Source: Prevotella sp. (GTDB lineage: Bacteria > Bacteroidota > Bacteroidia > Bacteroidales > Bacteroidaceae). From it: DNA of 64,000 nucleotides. Under the pieces are notes generated by a model, which ran no database searches, was not told where the DNA came from, and saw only the letters and a list, made by a program, of their open reading frames with translations. The translations under genes were made by a program, and so were the position numbers. Of this stretch, positions 32,943 to 42,046 are shown in pieces; position 1 is the first letter of the stretch, and every line of letters begins with the position of its first letter. The stretch is from contig JAEEWT010000006.1 of assembly GCA_016287755.1 (NCBI GenBank), forward strand, positions 62,001-126,000, in the 5' to 3' direction.

Positions 32943-35354
32943 TTATTCCACCTTGCTCTCTGAGAAATAATATTCACGCAACGGTTTACTAACCGCCTTT
33001 CCCGTCAAGGTTACTTTCTCCTGCAGACGGATATCCGTTGATGATGCCCCTACCTTAATGATATAGGTACCGGGCAGGATATTCCATTGGCGCTGCTGTT
33101 CATGACTGTAGAAGCCCAGTTGCTCGGTGTAGAGCTTCACCTTCACCGTCTTGGTCTGACCAGGTTCCAACGATACTCTGGCAAAGCCCTGCAGTTGGAT
33201 GGGACGGATTGGCTGGTCGGCTGTTGAAGGCGACAGATACACCTGCGCAATCTCATCAGCCTTCATCTTTCCTGTATTCGTCACTTCGAACGAAAGGTTC
33301 ACCTCCTTAGCGCTTGTCTTCACCTCTTTATCCACCTTCAGATTCTTATATTCAAACGTCGTATAGCTCAGTCCGTAGCCAAATGGCCACTGAATGAGTG
33401 AGGAGTATGGGGCGTTGAGTGTGGAGTTAGAAACAAGAGATGAAGGGTTGTTATAACAGATGGGGGTATTGATCTCGGTATTCGGATAGCTCACGGAGAG
33501 CTTGGCCGACGGGGACACCTTACCAAAGAGGATATCTGCCACGGCATTTCCACCCTCCTCACCAGGATACCAGGCTTGGATGACTGCCGCACATTTCTCA
33601 GCAATACCGGAAATAACCTGTGCCCTACCGCCAAAGACCACTAACACCACGGGCTTACCCGTTGCCAGCAGTTCGTTGACATACTGCTCCTGCTTACCCG
33701 GCAGACGCAGTCCTTGGCGGTCGCGGTTCTCTCCGCAGAGCATCACGTTCTCACCCACCGCAGCAATGATCACATCTGCCTGTTGGGCCAATCGGAGAGC
33801 CTCAGCTTTATCGGCTTTCTCGCCGGAATTGACCTTACGGTGCAGGATATCATAGTCCCAGGCACGCTCATCACCGCCCTTGTTGAAGATGGTTTCGATC
33901 TCTTCGGTCCAATCGCAGCCGCGGGAGTATGAGAGGATGGGGTTAGTAGGCTCACTAGGCTTGATGGGCGAAGTAGAATTAAGGTAGTTGTTCATGCCTT
34001 CAAGGAGCGTGACGACATGCGGCTGGTCCATCTTGTCTACATCCTCCAACATCTTCCAGAAGTACGACATGGCAGGGTAACTGTAGTCGCCGCACATGGC
34101 CCACATGGAGTTCGCATTGGGTCCTGTAAGGAGAATCTTCTGATTATCTTTCAGCGGCAGGATACCGTTGTTCTCCAAGAGAACGATGGATTGTGTGGCG
34201 ATATCGTAAGCCGTCTTGCGCTCCTCGGGAGAATCGAATTGAGTCTTCTCTGAGGCGTACAGATAGGGATCCTTATCGAACAGGCCAGCACGGAACTTAT
34301 ACTTGAGCACGTTCTTCACGGCACGTTCCAATGTCTCAGGCTTCACCAGTCCTTTATCAATGGCCTCCTGCAGATATTTGTAGTTAGCACCATGCGGGAA
34401 ATCAACATCGCAGCCCCCATTGATGGCAGCTGCTGCCTTCTCTACAGGACTCTGTAGATTAGGTATCTGGTCGATAGCGGTATAGTCGCTCACCACCATT
34501 CCGTCGAAGCCGAGATAGTCGCGAAGGATATCTTTGAGAATCTTACTGTTGGTCACACAGTTCACGGTGTCGCCCTTTTCATCAAGCATGGCATGATAGC
34601 CAGGCATCACGGCCTTACTATCAGTTAGACGGATCATGGTCTCGTGGGGCATCAGGATCTCTTCCATGAGTTCCTTCTCCTCGGCATCGCCACCGCCGCC
34701 ATAGCCCAGGTAATGTTTGGAGCAGGTACCAACCCCTTTCTTGAGGTCGCCTTGCTGTAAGCCCTTGACAAATGCCACGCCCATGGCAGCAGAAAGGTAG
34801 CCATCCTCGCCATACGATTCTTCCAAACGATTGAAACTCGGTGTGCGACACACATCCACCATCGGTGAAAGCGACAGTACACCACCCATCTTACGCATGG
34901 CAATACCTGTCTGATAGGTCTTCAGTTCCGCCAGTTCGGTATTGAACGAACAAGCCTGTCCGATTTGCTGGGGATAGATGGTGGCACCCAAGGTGTTCAC
35001 ACCCGTCAGCACCTCTTCATGGAACAAGGCAGGAATACCATTGGGCGTATGATTCATCAGCCATTCCTGGACGGCAGATACACGGTCGCGCAGCACATTG
35101 GGATCCATGGGTTTCTGACTGGCAAACTGTGAGAAATGACCGATGCCGTTAGGAATCAGCTGTCGGCACTTCGTGGTATCAAGTTTTCCCTGCTCATCGA
35201 AGAGGTCGTCCATATACATACTCCTCAACTGAGCAATGCGCTCCTCCTGCGACATCCTGTCGTAGAGTTTGTCAACCTGATTATCTATTTCCGAGGTTTT
35301 AGTAGTACAACCTACCAATAGTGCAATGGCACATATAACCGTTAGTCTTTTCAT
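32943..35354 (-). CDS. GH3 beta-glycosidase, lipoprotein
   Basis: This 803-aa family-3 glycoside hydrolase has a lipoprotein signal (MKRLTVICAIALLVGC) and a nucleophile in GFDGMVVSDYTAID. The C-terminal fibronectin-III-like domain follows FGYGLSYTTFEY. It is probably periplasmic, cleaving beta-linked gluco- or xylo-oligosaccharides. Near the C-terminus a low-complexity stretch (NPSSLVSNSTLNAPYSSLIQ) just before WPFGYG is encoded by degenerate 7-bp GAGTGAG-like units (about 33400-33440) and may be another in-frame insertion. It diverges from a GH43 gene. Confidence 0.9.
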   Translation of the reverse strand: MKRLTVICAIALLVGCTTKTSEIDNQVDKLYDRMSQEERIAQLRSMYMDDLFDEQGKLDTTKCRQLIPNGIGHFSQFASQKPMDPNVLRDRVSAVQEWLMNHTPNGIPALFHEEVLTGVNTLGATIYPQQIGQACSFNTELAELKTYQTGIAMRKMGGVLSLSPMVDVCRTPSFNRLEESYGEDGYLSAAMGVAFVKGLQQGDLKKGVGTCSKHYLGYGGGGDAEEKELMEEILMPHETMIRLTDSKAVMPGYHAMLDEKGDTVNCVTNSKILKDILRDYLGFDGMVVSDYTAIDQIPNLQSPVEKAAAAINGGCDVDFPHGANYKYLQEAIDKGLVKPETLERAVKNVLKYKFRAGLFDKDPYLYASEKTQFDSPEERKTAYDIATQSIVLLENNGILPLKDNQKILLTGPNANSMWAMCGDYSYPAMSYFWKMLEDVDKMDQPHVVTLLEGMNNYLNSTSPIKPSEPTNPILSYSRGCDWTEEIETIFNKGGDERAWDYDILHRKVNSGEKADKAEALRLAQQADVIIAAVGENVMLCGENRDRQGLRLPGKQEQYVNELLATGKPVVLVVFGGRAQVISGIAEKCAAVIQAWYPGEEGGNAVADILFGKVSPSAKLSVSYPNTEINTPICYNNPSSLVSNSTLNAPYSSLIQWPFGYGLSYTTFEYKNLKVDKEVKTSAKEVNLSFEVTNTGKMKADEIAQVYLSPSTADQPIRPIQLQGFARVSLEPGQTKTVKVKLYTEQLGFYSHEQQRQWNILPGTYIIKVGASSTDIRLQEKVTLTGKAVSKPLREYYFSESKVE

Positions 35355-35384
35355 ACGATGTGATCATGATTTGGTTTTAGAAGG

Positions 35385-35416
35385 CAAAAATAAGCATAAT
35401 CTGGGAGAATGCCAAA
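35385..35416 (-). promoter_or_regulatory. Promoter of the GH3 gene
   Basis: The minus strand reads TTTG (35416-35413), 20 nt, TATTTTTG (35392-35385). The spacer starts GCATTCTCCCA, as in the galactokinase-like promoter. Confidence 0.75.
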
Positions 35417-35461
35417 GAAACGGATAAAAAACTCCCTTTTTCTGGAATTATGCCAGGATTA

Positions 35462-35493
35462 TTTGGTAATTCCTGTCAGATTATGTATCTTTG
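35462..35493 (+). promoter_or_regulatory. Promoter of the GH43 gene
   Basis: TTTG (35462-35465), 20 nt, TATCTTTG (35486-35493), about 29 nt before ATG 35522. The spacer contains CAGATTATG, shared with the divergent GH3 promoter. Confidence 0.75.
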
Positions 35494-35521
35494 TCAAGCA
35501 ATTAAAACATCAAGTATTAAC

Positions 35522-37267
35522 ATGAAACGTATTATTCTATCTATCACTATTTTACTTTTGCAGATCCATGCGGTCTCCTTACATGCTCAAAGCATAGCCA
35601 AGAATTACAAGGCTGATAACAACAACAATCCCATCAGTGCCAGTGTGTTCTGTGCCGATCCCACGGCATTGGACTATAACGGACGACTGTACGTCTATGG
35701 TTCCAACGACCACCAGCAGTTCATCAAGAACAACAAGAAAGACGGGAATGGCTATGGTGACATCAAGTCGTTGGTGGTATTGTCAACCGATGACATGGTG
35801 AACTGGACCTTCCATGGAACGATTGACGTGCAGAAGATCTGTTCAAAATGGACGGGTAACCCATGGTACAAAGGCTTTATGAACTCATGGGCACCATCAG
35901 TGACCTGGCGTACCACCGAGGATGGCAAGGAGGAGTTCTTCCTGTACTTTGCCAATACCAGTCATGGTGTGGGTGTATTGAAGGCTGATTCGCCTGTTGG
36001 TCCGTGGACATCACCACTGAACCATTCGATGATTAACCGGGATACACCGGGCGTGCTTCCCTGTTCATGGATCTTCGACCCCGGTGTGGTGATTGATGAG
36101 AACGGTACGGGATGGATCTCCTTCGGTGGTGGCGACCCCAATGAAAAAGGTAATACCCTACAGCCCAACAACGCCCTCTTTGCCAAGCTCGATGCGTCAA
36201 TGACGGCTCTTGATGGCAAGCCCGCCAGGATTCCTGCACCCTATCACTTCGAGGCCAGCGAACTGAACATCATGAACGGTAAGTTCGTCTATACCTATTG
36301 CTCTTCGTGGGCAGAACGCAAGGATGCCGAATGGAACGCATATAAGCAAGAACAGAACATCAAAATCGGTAAGCCAAACACCTGTACGATGTGCTATATG
36401 GTTTCCGACGATCCGATGAATCCCGACTCATGGGAGTATAAAGGCGTTTGTGGAAAGCATCCAGGATTCCCCTCGCCCAACAACCATTCCCATCTGCACA
36501 AATTCCAGGGCAACTATTACTATCTCTACCATTGGGCTCCCCTGATGAAGAGTATGCAGGACGGGAAAGCCATCGACAGCAGTTGCGACGGCTACCGCTC
36601 CATCTGCGTCAATATGGCTACGGTAGATGAGGAAACGCAGAAAATCAGTTCGGTTAATCAGAACCTTACTGGTGTCACCGCTATCAAAAACCTGAACCCC
36701 TACGATCTGCAGCAGGCTGAGACAACAGCCAACAGTGGCGGGGTGATGTACGAGGACTACAAGAACATCGAAAAGGATACGAAGATCAATACACTCGGTA
36801 ATGATGCTTCCAGAAACCTGCAGGTAGCCATGAAACCAGGTGCTTGGACCATGGTACGCAATGCCGACTTCGGTGAAGAGGGAGCACAATCGTTCAAGTT
36901 CACTGCTCAGGGTACCGGTACTTTGGAGATCCGTCTCGACAAGAAGACAGCAGAGCCTGCTGCCACTATCGACTTCTTTTCTACTTCCATGGAAGAGCAT
37001 GACACGAACATTGATCCTACTCCTTTCAAAGGTGTTCATGATGTCTATTTCGTCTTCACCGCTGCCGAGAAGGTGCAGTTCGATGCATGGCAGTTCAGTG
37101 CCGAGCAGACCACCGGCATTCAGCAGGTCGTTCCTACACAGTCGTCTGACAGTAAGTTGTACGACCTCTCCGGTCGCCGCATCAACAACAACACCTCAAA
37201 GGGAATTGTGATTGAGCAGACCACGGATGTAAACGGGAAGAAACAAAGCAGAAAGATTATCCGTTAA
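35522..37267 (+). CDS. GH43 glycoside hydrolase, secreted
   Basis: This 581-aa protein has a signal peptide (MKRIILSITILLLQIHAVSLHAQ) and a five-bladed propeller GH43 catalytic domain: FCADPTALDYNGRLYVYGSND (putative catalytic base Asp), then SWAPSVTW and HFEASELNIMNGKFVYTY (acid Glu). A CBM6-like beta-sandwich follows (about 430-540), then a short C-terminal YDLSGRRI motif of the kind seen at the ends of secreted Prevotella proteins. Family members act on arabinan, arabinoxylan or xylo-oligosaccharides. I use ATG 35522 because the promoter and signal peptide fit; the frame upstream from 35450 would include the promoter. Confidence 0.9.
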   Translation: MKRIILSITILLLQIHAVSLHAQSIAKNYKADNNNNPISASVFCADPTALDYNGRLYVYGSNDHQQFIKNNKKDGNGYGDIKSLVVLSTDDMVNWTFHGTIDVQKICSKWTGNPWYKGFMNSWAPSVTWRTTEDGKEEFFLYFANTSHGVGVLKADSPVGPWTSPLNHSMINRDTPGVLPCSWIFDPGVVIDENGTGWISFGGGDPNEKGNTLQPNNALFAKLDASMTALDGKPARIPAPYHFEASELNIMNGKFVYTYCSSWAERKDAEWNAYKQEQNIKIGKPNTCTMCYMVSDDPMNPDSWEYKGVCGKHPGFPSPNNHSHLHKFQGNYYYLYHWAPLMKSMQDGKAIDSSCDGYRSICVNMATVDEETQKISSVNQNLTGVTAIKNLNPYDLQQAETTANSGGVMYEDYKNIEKDTKINTLGNDASRNLQVAMKPGAWTMVRNADFGEEGAQSFKFTAQGTGTLEIRLDKKTAEPAATIDFFSTSMEEHDTNIDPTPFKGVHDVYFVFTAAEKVQFDAWQFSAEQTTGIQQVVPTQSSDSKLYDLSGRRINNNTSKGIVIEQTTDVNGKKQSRKIIR

Positions 37268-37269
37268 GA

Positions 37270-37400
37270 AAAGTTCCCAACATGGGAACAAAATATTCCC
37301 AACATGGGAACAAAGTATTCCCAACGTGGGAACAAAGTGTTTCTGACGTATAAACAAAGTGTTTGTAGCGTATAAACAGAGTGTTCGTAGCCTAAAAACA
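37270..37400 (+). repeat. 22-bp-period palindromic array, 3' UTR of GH43
   Basis: About six tandem 22-bp units begin as TTCCCAACATGGGAACAAAG and decay into TTTCTGACGTATAAACAAAG and TTTGTAGCGTATAAACAGAG. The first three contain a TTCCCAACATGGGAA palindrome. The array lies between the GH43 stop and an intrinsic terminator. Confidence 0.92.
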
Positions 37401-37413
37401 CTTTTGAACAAAA

Positions 37414-37445
37414 TAGAGACGCCACATTTGTGACGTCTCTATTGA
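37414..37445 (+). terminator. Terminator after GH43
   Basis: AATAGAGACG and CGTCTCTATT form a 10-bp stem; convergent with the gene ending at 37464. Confidence 0.8.
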
Positions 37446-37463
37446 TATATGATGTAGTATGTT

Positions 37464-38546
37464 TTACCGACGACGTTTGGAAATCAGGAAGCTGCCGATG
37501 GCGATCAGGATGACGAGAAGTGTTAAGATGTAGGCCCAGATATGGGTGACATGCGAGGTGGCAGTGATGACATAGTCTTGTGGAATGAGTCGCTCACCGG
37601 TGAAGGGATAGAAGACCGTTCCGTCGGGTTGCAGCGTTCCATTACCTGTGTCAGTGACCTTTCCTGGCATGGTGAGGGTATAAGGCACGTTGAACCACAG
37701 GATGTTCAGACTGTTGGTAAGCTCCTTGTTCAGCTCCTTTCCGCAAGGTGTCTCGTCATCGAAGAAGATGGCATAGGCATCTGAGTGGAAGAACGACTGC
37801 ATGACTTCTTGGGGATTGACATCAAGGATGTCTTTCTGACCTTTCAACACGTGGTGGGCTAAAGAGTCACGAAGTTCCACGAAGCGCTCACGACTGACGG
37901 GTGGATTGGCAATGGAGTCGTAGTGATTGACGATAAAGTCGAAGCTGGTTTGAAAGAGATTATCGTTGAGCCACTTGTTCACGAAGGGCTCCATCCCCTC
38001 AATCTTCTGTAAAGCCTCGGCACCGCTCATTCCTTCAACCATATTCGGCTGACCTGTGAACCAATAGCTGACGATGTCCTTGTCGGCATAGTTCGTGGGA
38101 GCAATCTTGAAGGTGTCGCCCACGCAGTAGAATACCTCAGTGTAGGTGTATTCGGTATAGAACCAGCGGAAATGTTTCTCTACTTTGGCCGTTGAGCGCA
38201 GACGGGTGCCATTGAGTAGCAAGGGAGTTTCTTTGCACATATCTTCCGGGGTGCGGAACCAACGTGAGAAGGTGGTGGTAACCGTGTCGCCTTCGATCTC
38301 GGTATGTGTTCCCATGAAAGCTCTTTGGTTCAGGCATGAGGGAATGGGCTGGGCCAACACCGCTCCTTCGCCTTGCATCATGGAATCACGTTCTTCCTTC
38401 GACATGATGGTACTGTAACTGATCTCACGTTCACAACTGCCATCCTTGTTGACGATGGTATGCATCTTCACGTTGGCATCTTCCTGACAGGATGTAAGAA
38501 GCAGGACTGCTCCTAATACGATTCCGAAATAACTACTTGTTTTCAT
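37464..38546 (-). CDS. Lipoprotein with C-terminal membrane anchor, unknown function
   Basis: This 360-aa protein has a lipobox signal (GAVLLLTSCQED) and a hydrophobic C-terminal segment (THIWAYILTLLVILIAIGSFLIS) followed by KRRR. I do not recognise the middle. Being last in an operon with an ECF sigma factor and a probable anti-sigma factor (13-bp overlap upstream), it could be a sensor or a target of that regulon. Having both a lipid anchor and a C-terminal transmembrane helix is unusual. Confidence 0.75.
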   Translation of the reverse strand: MKTSSYFGIVLGAVLLLTSCQEDANVKMHTIVNKDGSCEREISYSTIMSKEERDSMMQGEGAVLAQPIPSCLNQRAFMGTHTEIEGDTVTTTFSRWFRTPEDMCKETPLLLNGTRLRSTAKVEKHFRWFYTEYTYTEVFYCVGDTFKIAPTNYADKDIVSYWFTGQPNMVEGMSGAEALQKIEGMEPFVNKWLNDNLFQTSFDFIVNHYDSIANPPVSRERFVELRDSLAHHVLKGQKDILDVNPQEVMQSFFHSDAYAIFFDDETPCGKELNKELTNSLNILWFNVPYTLTMPGKVTDTGNGTLQPDGTVFYPFTGERLIPQDYVITATSHVTHIWAYILTLLVILIAIGSFLISKRRR

Positions 38547-38976
38547 AACGCATTTGTCTTAATTGGGTGTAACTGATGAGTTGATCTCGTTGCTGACGGC
38601 TTGTGTACACATCCTTTAGGGTGCTGCCAGATGAGAAATGAGAGATATGATGAGGTACTTCATTCGATGGGATATCCGGTGATGATACGGAACTCTGCTG
38701 ATAGAAGAACAATCCGACGAGCCAGATGGCTGCGATGGACGAGATAACCCGCAGGGTGATCAGGATGGCAGATGGTTTCTTATTCCGTTTTGCCATGATG
38801 GCATCGTATTCAGCCTCTCCGAGAGTCAGTTCGCTGAGCATCATACTAACGGCTTGCCACTCTTCAGATGGATCCTGACACTGATGGATAGCCAGAGCCA
38901 GTTGGTTCTCTTCCGCTGGCGATGTTTCGCCTGCAAGATACTTATCGATGAGTTTCTGTATGTCCTTGTTTGTCAT
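38533..38976 (-). CDS. Putative anti-sigma factor, single-pass membrane protein
   Basis: This 147-aa protein has a cytoplasmic N-terminal helical part (MTNKDIQKLIDKYLAGETSPAEENQLALAI) resembling the start of FecR-like anti-sigma factors, then one membrane segment (about 70-92) and a short periplasmic tail without a full FecR domain. It overlaps the sigma gene by 4 bases, which supports the assignment. Confidence 0.7.
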   Translation of the reverse strand: MTNKDIQKLIDKYLAGETSPAEENQLALAIHQCQDPSEEWQAVSMMLSELTLGEAEYDAIMAKRNKKPSAILITLRVISSIAAIWLVGLFFYQQSSVSSPDIPSNEVPHHISHFSSGSTLKDVYTSRQQRDQLISYTQLRQMRYENK

Positions 38977-39497
38977 TGCTTCATCCTCCTCATTAGTTCT
39001 GTGAATACTTTCTTTCGTGCTGTAGAGACCATGACGGCGACTGAGGCCTTGGGTATGCCGGTCTGCTTAGAGACTTCCTCTGCCGAGAGACCTTCAACCG
39101 CCCGCATCTCAAAGAGCTGTCGTTCTCGCGGCTTCAACAGGTCGATGGTCTCCGTCAGCATCCGTTGTGTTTCTTTCGCCTCCAGCTGCACTTGCGGATC
39201 GTGTGGACCGGTAGTCTGATTAAGGTCGATAACCCTATCAGAAAACGTTCCCTTCGGTGGGTCGGCTACATGCTGCTGTTTCCTATACATACTCACGCAG
39301 CAGTTCTTTGCCACTCGTACAGCCAGTGCTTCGATGTTTCGCTCGGCATCGATATGCTCACAGTAGCGCCAGAGCTGGATCATTGCCTCCTGGGCTGCAT
39401 CCTCAGCATCGTCCCTGGAACCGAAGAAGTCGAGTCCGACTTTCAGTACTCTCTGGCGCAACTGCGCGGCGATATGTTCAAATTCTGAGCGTGTCAT
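38973..39497 (-). CDS. ECF RNA polymerase sigma factor
   Basis: This 174-aa sigma-70 family ECF factor has region 2 (DFFGSRDDAEDAAQEAMIQLWRYCE) and region 4 (LKPRERQLFEMRAVEGLSAEEVSKQTGIPKASVAVMVSTARKKV). It is the first gene of a three-gene operon with a putative anti-sigma factor and a membrane-anchored lipoprotein. The regulon cannot be predicted. Confidence 0.9.
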   Translation of the reverse strand: MTRSEFEHIAAQLRQRVLKVGLDFFGSRDDAEDAAQEAMIQLWRYCEHIDAERNIEALAVRVAKNCCVSMYRKQQHVADPPKGTFSDRVIDLNQTTGPHDPQVQLEAKETQRMLTETIDLLKPRERQLFEMRAVEGLSAEEVSKQTGIPKASVAVMVSTARKKVFTELMRRMKQ

Positions 39498-39551
39498 ACA
39501 CCTATAATACGCAAGACACCATCAATTATTAAGTTGATTACACAAAAAAGT

Positions 39552-41918
39552 TCACTTAAGCTGCTCAATCAACCGCGCAAGTGCTTCGAGGTTGCGGGGA
39601 TCGGCATTCACATCCAGGATTGTTCCGTCGCGGTCAATGAGCTTATAGGTGGGGAAACCCGTCACATTGAGGAAATGCTCGATGGCCTGCTGTTGGCCAT
39701 AGGGCAGGTTAAAGTGTACGACATTGTCGCCCATCACTTCATACTCTTTGATCACACTCTTCCATGACTCATCGCTGGAACGGTTGGCGAGGTAGAGGAA
39801 GATAAGGTCATAATCCTTTAGTCGTTCATACTCCTCCTGACTATGCGAGAGGGCCTCCTTACAAGGACTGCACCATGTTCCCCACACATCAAGAAGGATG
39901 ATCTTACCTTTATAAGGCTCAATGAGTTTGCGTAAGATCTCCTCACCAGCACTCATATTGGCTACGTCATCGGCGGTCTTCAGACTCGGCAATTTCGAGA
40001 TGTCTCGCTGCTGGATGGCGAGGTACTTGTCATTGAGCGCTTTGACAGGTGTCAGGGCAGCAGGCAGTTGAATATTCTCTTCGGCGAAAGCCAGAATGGT
40101 GGAGTCAAGAGGCGTCCGCGTGCCATCTATTCGCTGTATCATGCGTTGGGCGAGAATGATGTCACGCAGCTTGCGGTCGCCGCCAAGAGAGTCGACAAGA
40201 TCCATCAAGTTCAGGAAGCCAAAGGTGTCCAGCAACGAAATGTTTCTCTTCAAAAGAGCATCGAATTGGGTAATCGTCTCACTGGTATTAAAGGCATCGG
40301 CAATGGACTGCTTCTCTTCCTCAGTCTCAGCAGCATTGATGTTAGCCAGCACCTGGGGAAGTTCCTTCTCATATCTCGCCACGATGGTCTTCTCTTCATC
40401 GGTCAGAACAAGCTTCCCTTCTTTCTCAAACCGCCTGAGGACAACAGCAATGTCAACACTACCCTTATTGAGTTCTGCTTGATTGATGAAGTTGTTGTTC
40501 AGCGTGGTGAAGTCACCATGGAGGGTATAAGGCTTCGGTGCCTTCTTCCAGAAGTTCTCACCCACATAGTCGACGTATTCCCGTGGCACAGAACTGTTTT
40601 GGACGCATAAACTGGCCTGCATCATGTTACGCCCCTGTCGTATACGATAGTAACCAGACTCATAGTCGAGAAACCGTTGCGAGAGTGTGGGATGGCTTCG
40701 CTGCACGGCTTTCAGATTCGCCTCCTGCAAGAGACGCACGCTGTCACATCGCGCCCAGTAAGCCATCAGATCAATGTTTTTCTCGTAATAAGGCACCTCG
40801 ACTCCATTATTCTTAGCTCGCGAAAGGGCCTGCGCCTGCAACTCATTCTGTACCCTGACATCGTCGCCCATCCACAGTTTCTGTCCTGTCCAGAAGTCAT
40901 GAAGAAGGAAATAGGTCTTGCCAGGTTCCAATACAGAACTCACGGTGGAACGTCCCCAGTCGACATACACTTCCGATGTGTTCATCAGTGGCATCTTGAG
41001 GGTGAAGCGACCCAGGGAGTCCAACTTAGTGTAAACGCTTTCCTGACTACCGGTGAGGATGTTATCGTAGTGGACTGTGAACTCTGGGGCCTGCTCGAGA
41101 AGTCCCGGGGGCATATTCTTCAGCCAGCCTATAATGGTTACACTATCACCCATACGGAATCCGTTATCTACGAAACCTATGCGGGTATCCTTCGTGGGAT
41201 AGTCGGGCAGTGAAGCAGTGGTAATGGGACTGCATGTCACAGGTTTCCCATCATCGATGGTGATGGTGCGCAAGCCTTTCTTCATTTTGCTTACCTTGAC
41301 AATCTTGGCTTTTAATGAAAAGTCCTTCGAAAGAAAAGCACATCTCACTCCAGGCATGTTGCTGATGAGGAGGGTAAATGTATAGGCATCCTTCTTCTCC
41401 TTGATATTAGCGATATCCCACACAGCATTTTGATAGATGACATGGTCTTTTGCAAAGCCTATGAGCCAGTCGCCCGTCGCCTCGTCGCGCCAATAGGTGT
41501 CGATAATTCCCTGTGGCAATATACTGGCACTCCGGATATTCCCAATCTGCCAGCCATTCGGCTCTACCATATAAACAGATTGTACATTCTGCGGCACCGG
41601 CTCAAAGATAAGCTTGAAGTCGAGCGTATCAGTTGTCAGGGTATATTGCTCACCGAGTTTCAGTACGGTGGCATCCTTGATAGCATACTGCTTCCCGTCG
41701 GCTAACAGATAGGTGTTTTCGTTCATACCGATCCTTTGTCCAGCTCTGTAATCAATGTGAAACGACAGTTCCGTACGATCGTTATAGAACGCTACTTGGG
41801 TCACTTTCGCTATTGAAGCGTTAGTAAAGCTCGTTACGATATCGTTCCAGACTTTTGTCTGTGTCTGTCCCGTCATGGCTACGAAAACAAGCAATAGTGT
41901 AAATAATAGTTTTTTCAT
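39552..41918 (-). CDS. Exported protein with C-terminal TlpA-like thioredoxin domain
   Basis: This 788-aa protein has a signal peptide (MKKLLFTLLLVFVAMTGQTQ). Its last 150 residues are a TlpA-like thioredoxin fold with the redox motif WGTWCSPCK and the cis-Pro segment VTGFPTYKLIDRDG. The first 600 residues are beta-rich then helical and not recognised. I start it at ATG 41918; a longer frame from 41957 lacks a signal at its start. A TATATTTG -7 element (41952-41945) lies upstream. It is probably a periplasmic thiol-disulfide protein of unknown partner. Confidence 0.82.
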   Translation of the reverse strand: MKKLLFTLLLVFVAMTGQTQTKVWNDIVTSFTNASIAKVTQVAFYNDRTELSFHIDYRAGQRIGMNENTYLLADGKQYAIKDATVLKLGEQYTLTTDTLDFKLIFEPVPQNVQSVYMVEPNGWQIGNIRSASILPQGIIDTYWRDEATGDWLIGFAKDHVIYQNAVWDIANIKEKKDAYTFTLLISNMPGVRCAFLSKDFSLKAKIVKVSKMKKGLRTITIDDGKPVTCSPITTASLPDYPTKDTRIGFVDNGFRMGDSVTIIGWLKNMPPGLLEQAPEFTVHYDNILTGSQESVYTKLDSLGRFTLKMPLMNTSEVYVDWGRSTVSSVLEPGKTYFLLHDFWTGQKLWMGDDVRVQNELQAQALSRAKNNGVEVPYYEKNIDLMAYWARCDSVRLLQEANLKAVQRSHPTLSQRFLDYESGYYRIRQGRNMMQASLCVQNSSVPREYVDYVGENFWKKAPKPYTLHGDFTTLNNNFINQAELNKGSVDIAVVLRRFEKEGKLVLTDEEKTIVARYEKELPQVLANINAAETEEEKQSIADAFNTSETITQFDALLKRNISLLDTFGFLNLMDLVDSLGGDRKLRDIILAQRMIQRIDGTRTPLDSTILAFAEENIQLPAALTPVKALNDKYLAIQQRDISKLPSLKTADDVANMSAGEEILRKLIEPYKGKIILLDVWGTWCSPCKEALSHSQEEYERLKDYDLIFLYLANRSSDESWKSVIKEYEVMGDNVVHFNLPYGQQQAIEHFLNVTGFPTYKLIDRDGTILDVNADPRNLEALARLIEQLK

Positions 41919-41960
41919 TTGCAGGTTGTGAGATTTGTCGGATACAAATATAAGCATTAT

Positions 41961-42000
41961 CGTACAGAAACGGAAGTGTTGCTTCTCTTTCTGTACGACA
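41961..42000 (-). other. Inverted repeat between the PspC and TlpA-like genes
   Basis: TCGTACAGAAA and TTTCTGTACGA form an 11-bp stem around a 17-nt loop. It may terminate the PspC transcript or act as a regulator-binding site for the downstream gene; no strong U-tract follows. Confidence 0.6.
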
Positions 42001-42046
42001 ATTAATACTTTTTATACTTTGATAGCCTCTGTATTCTTCTTCATTT

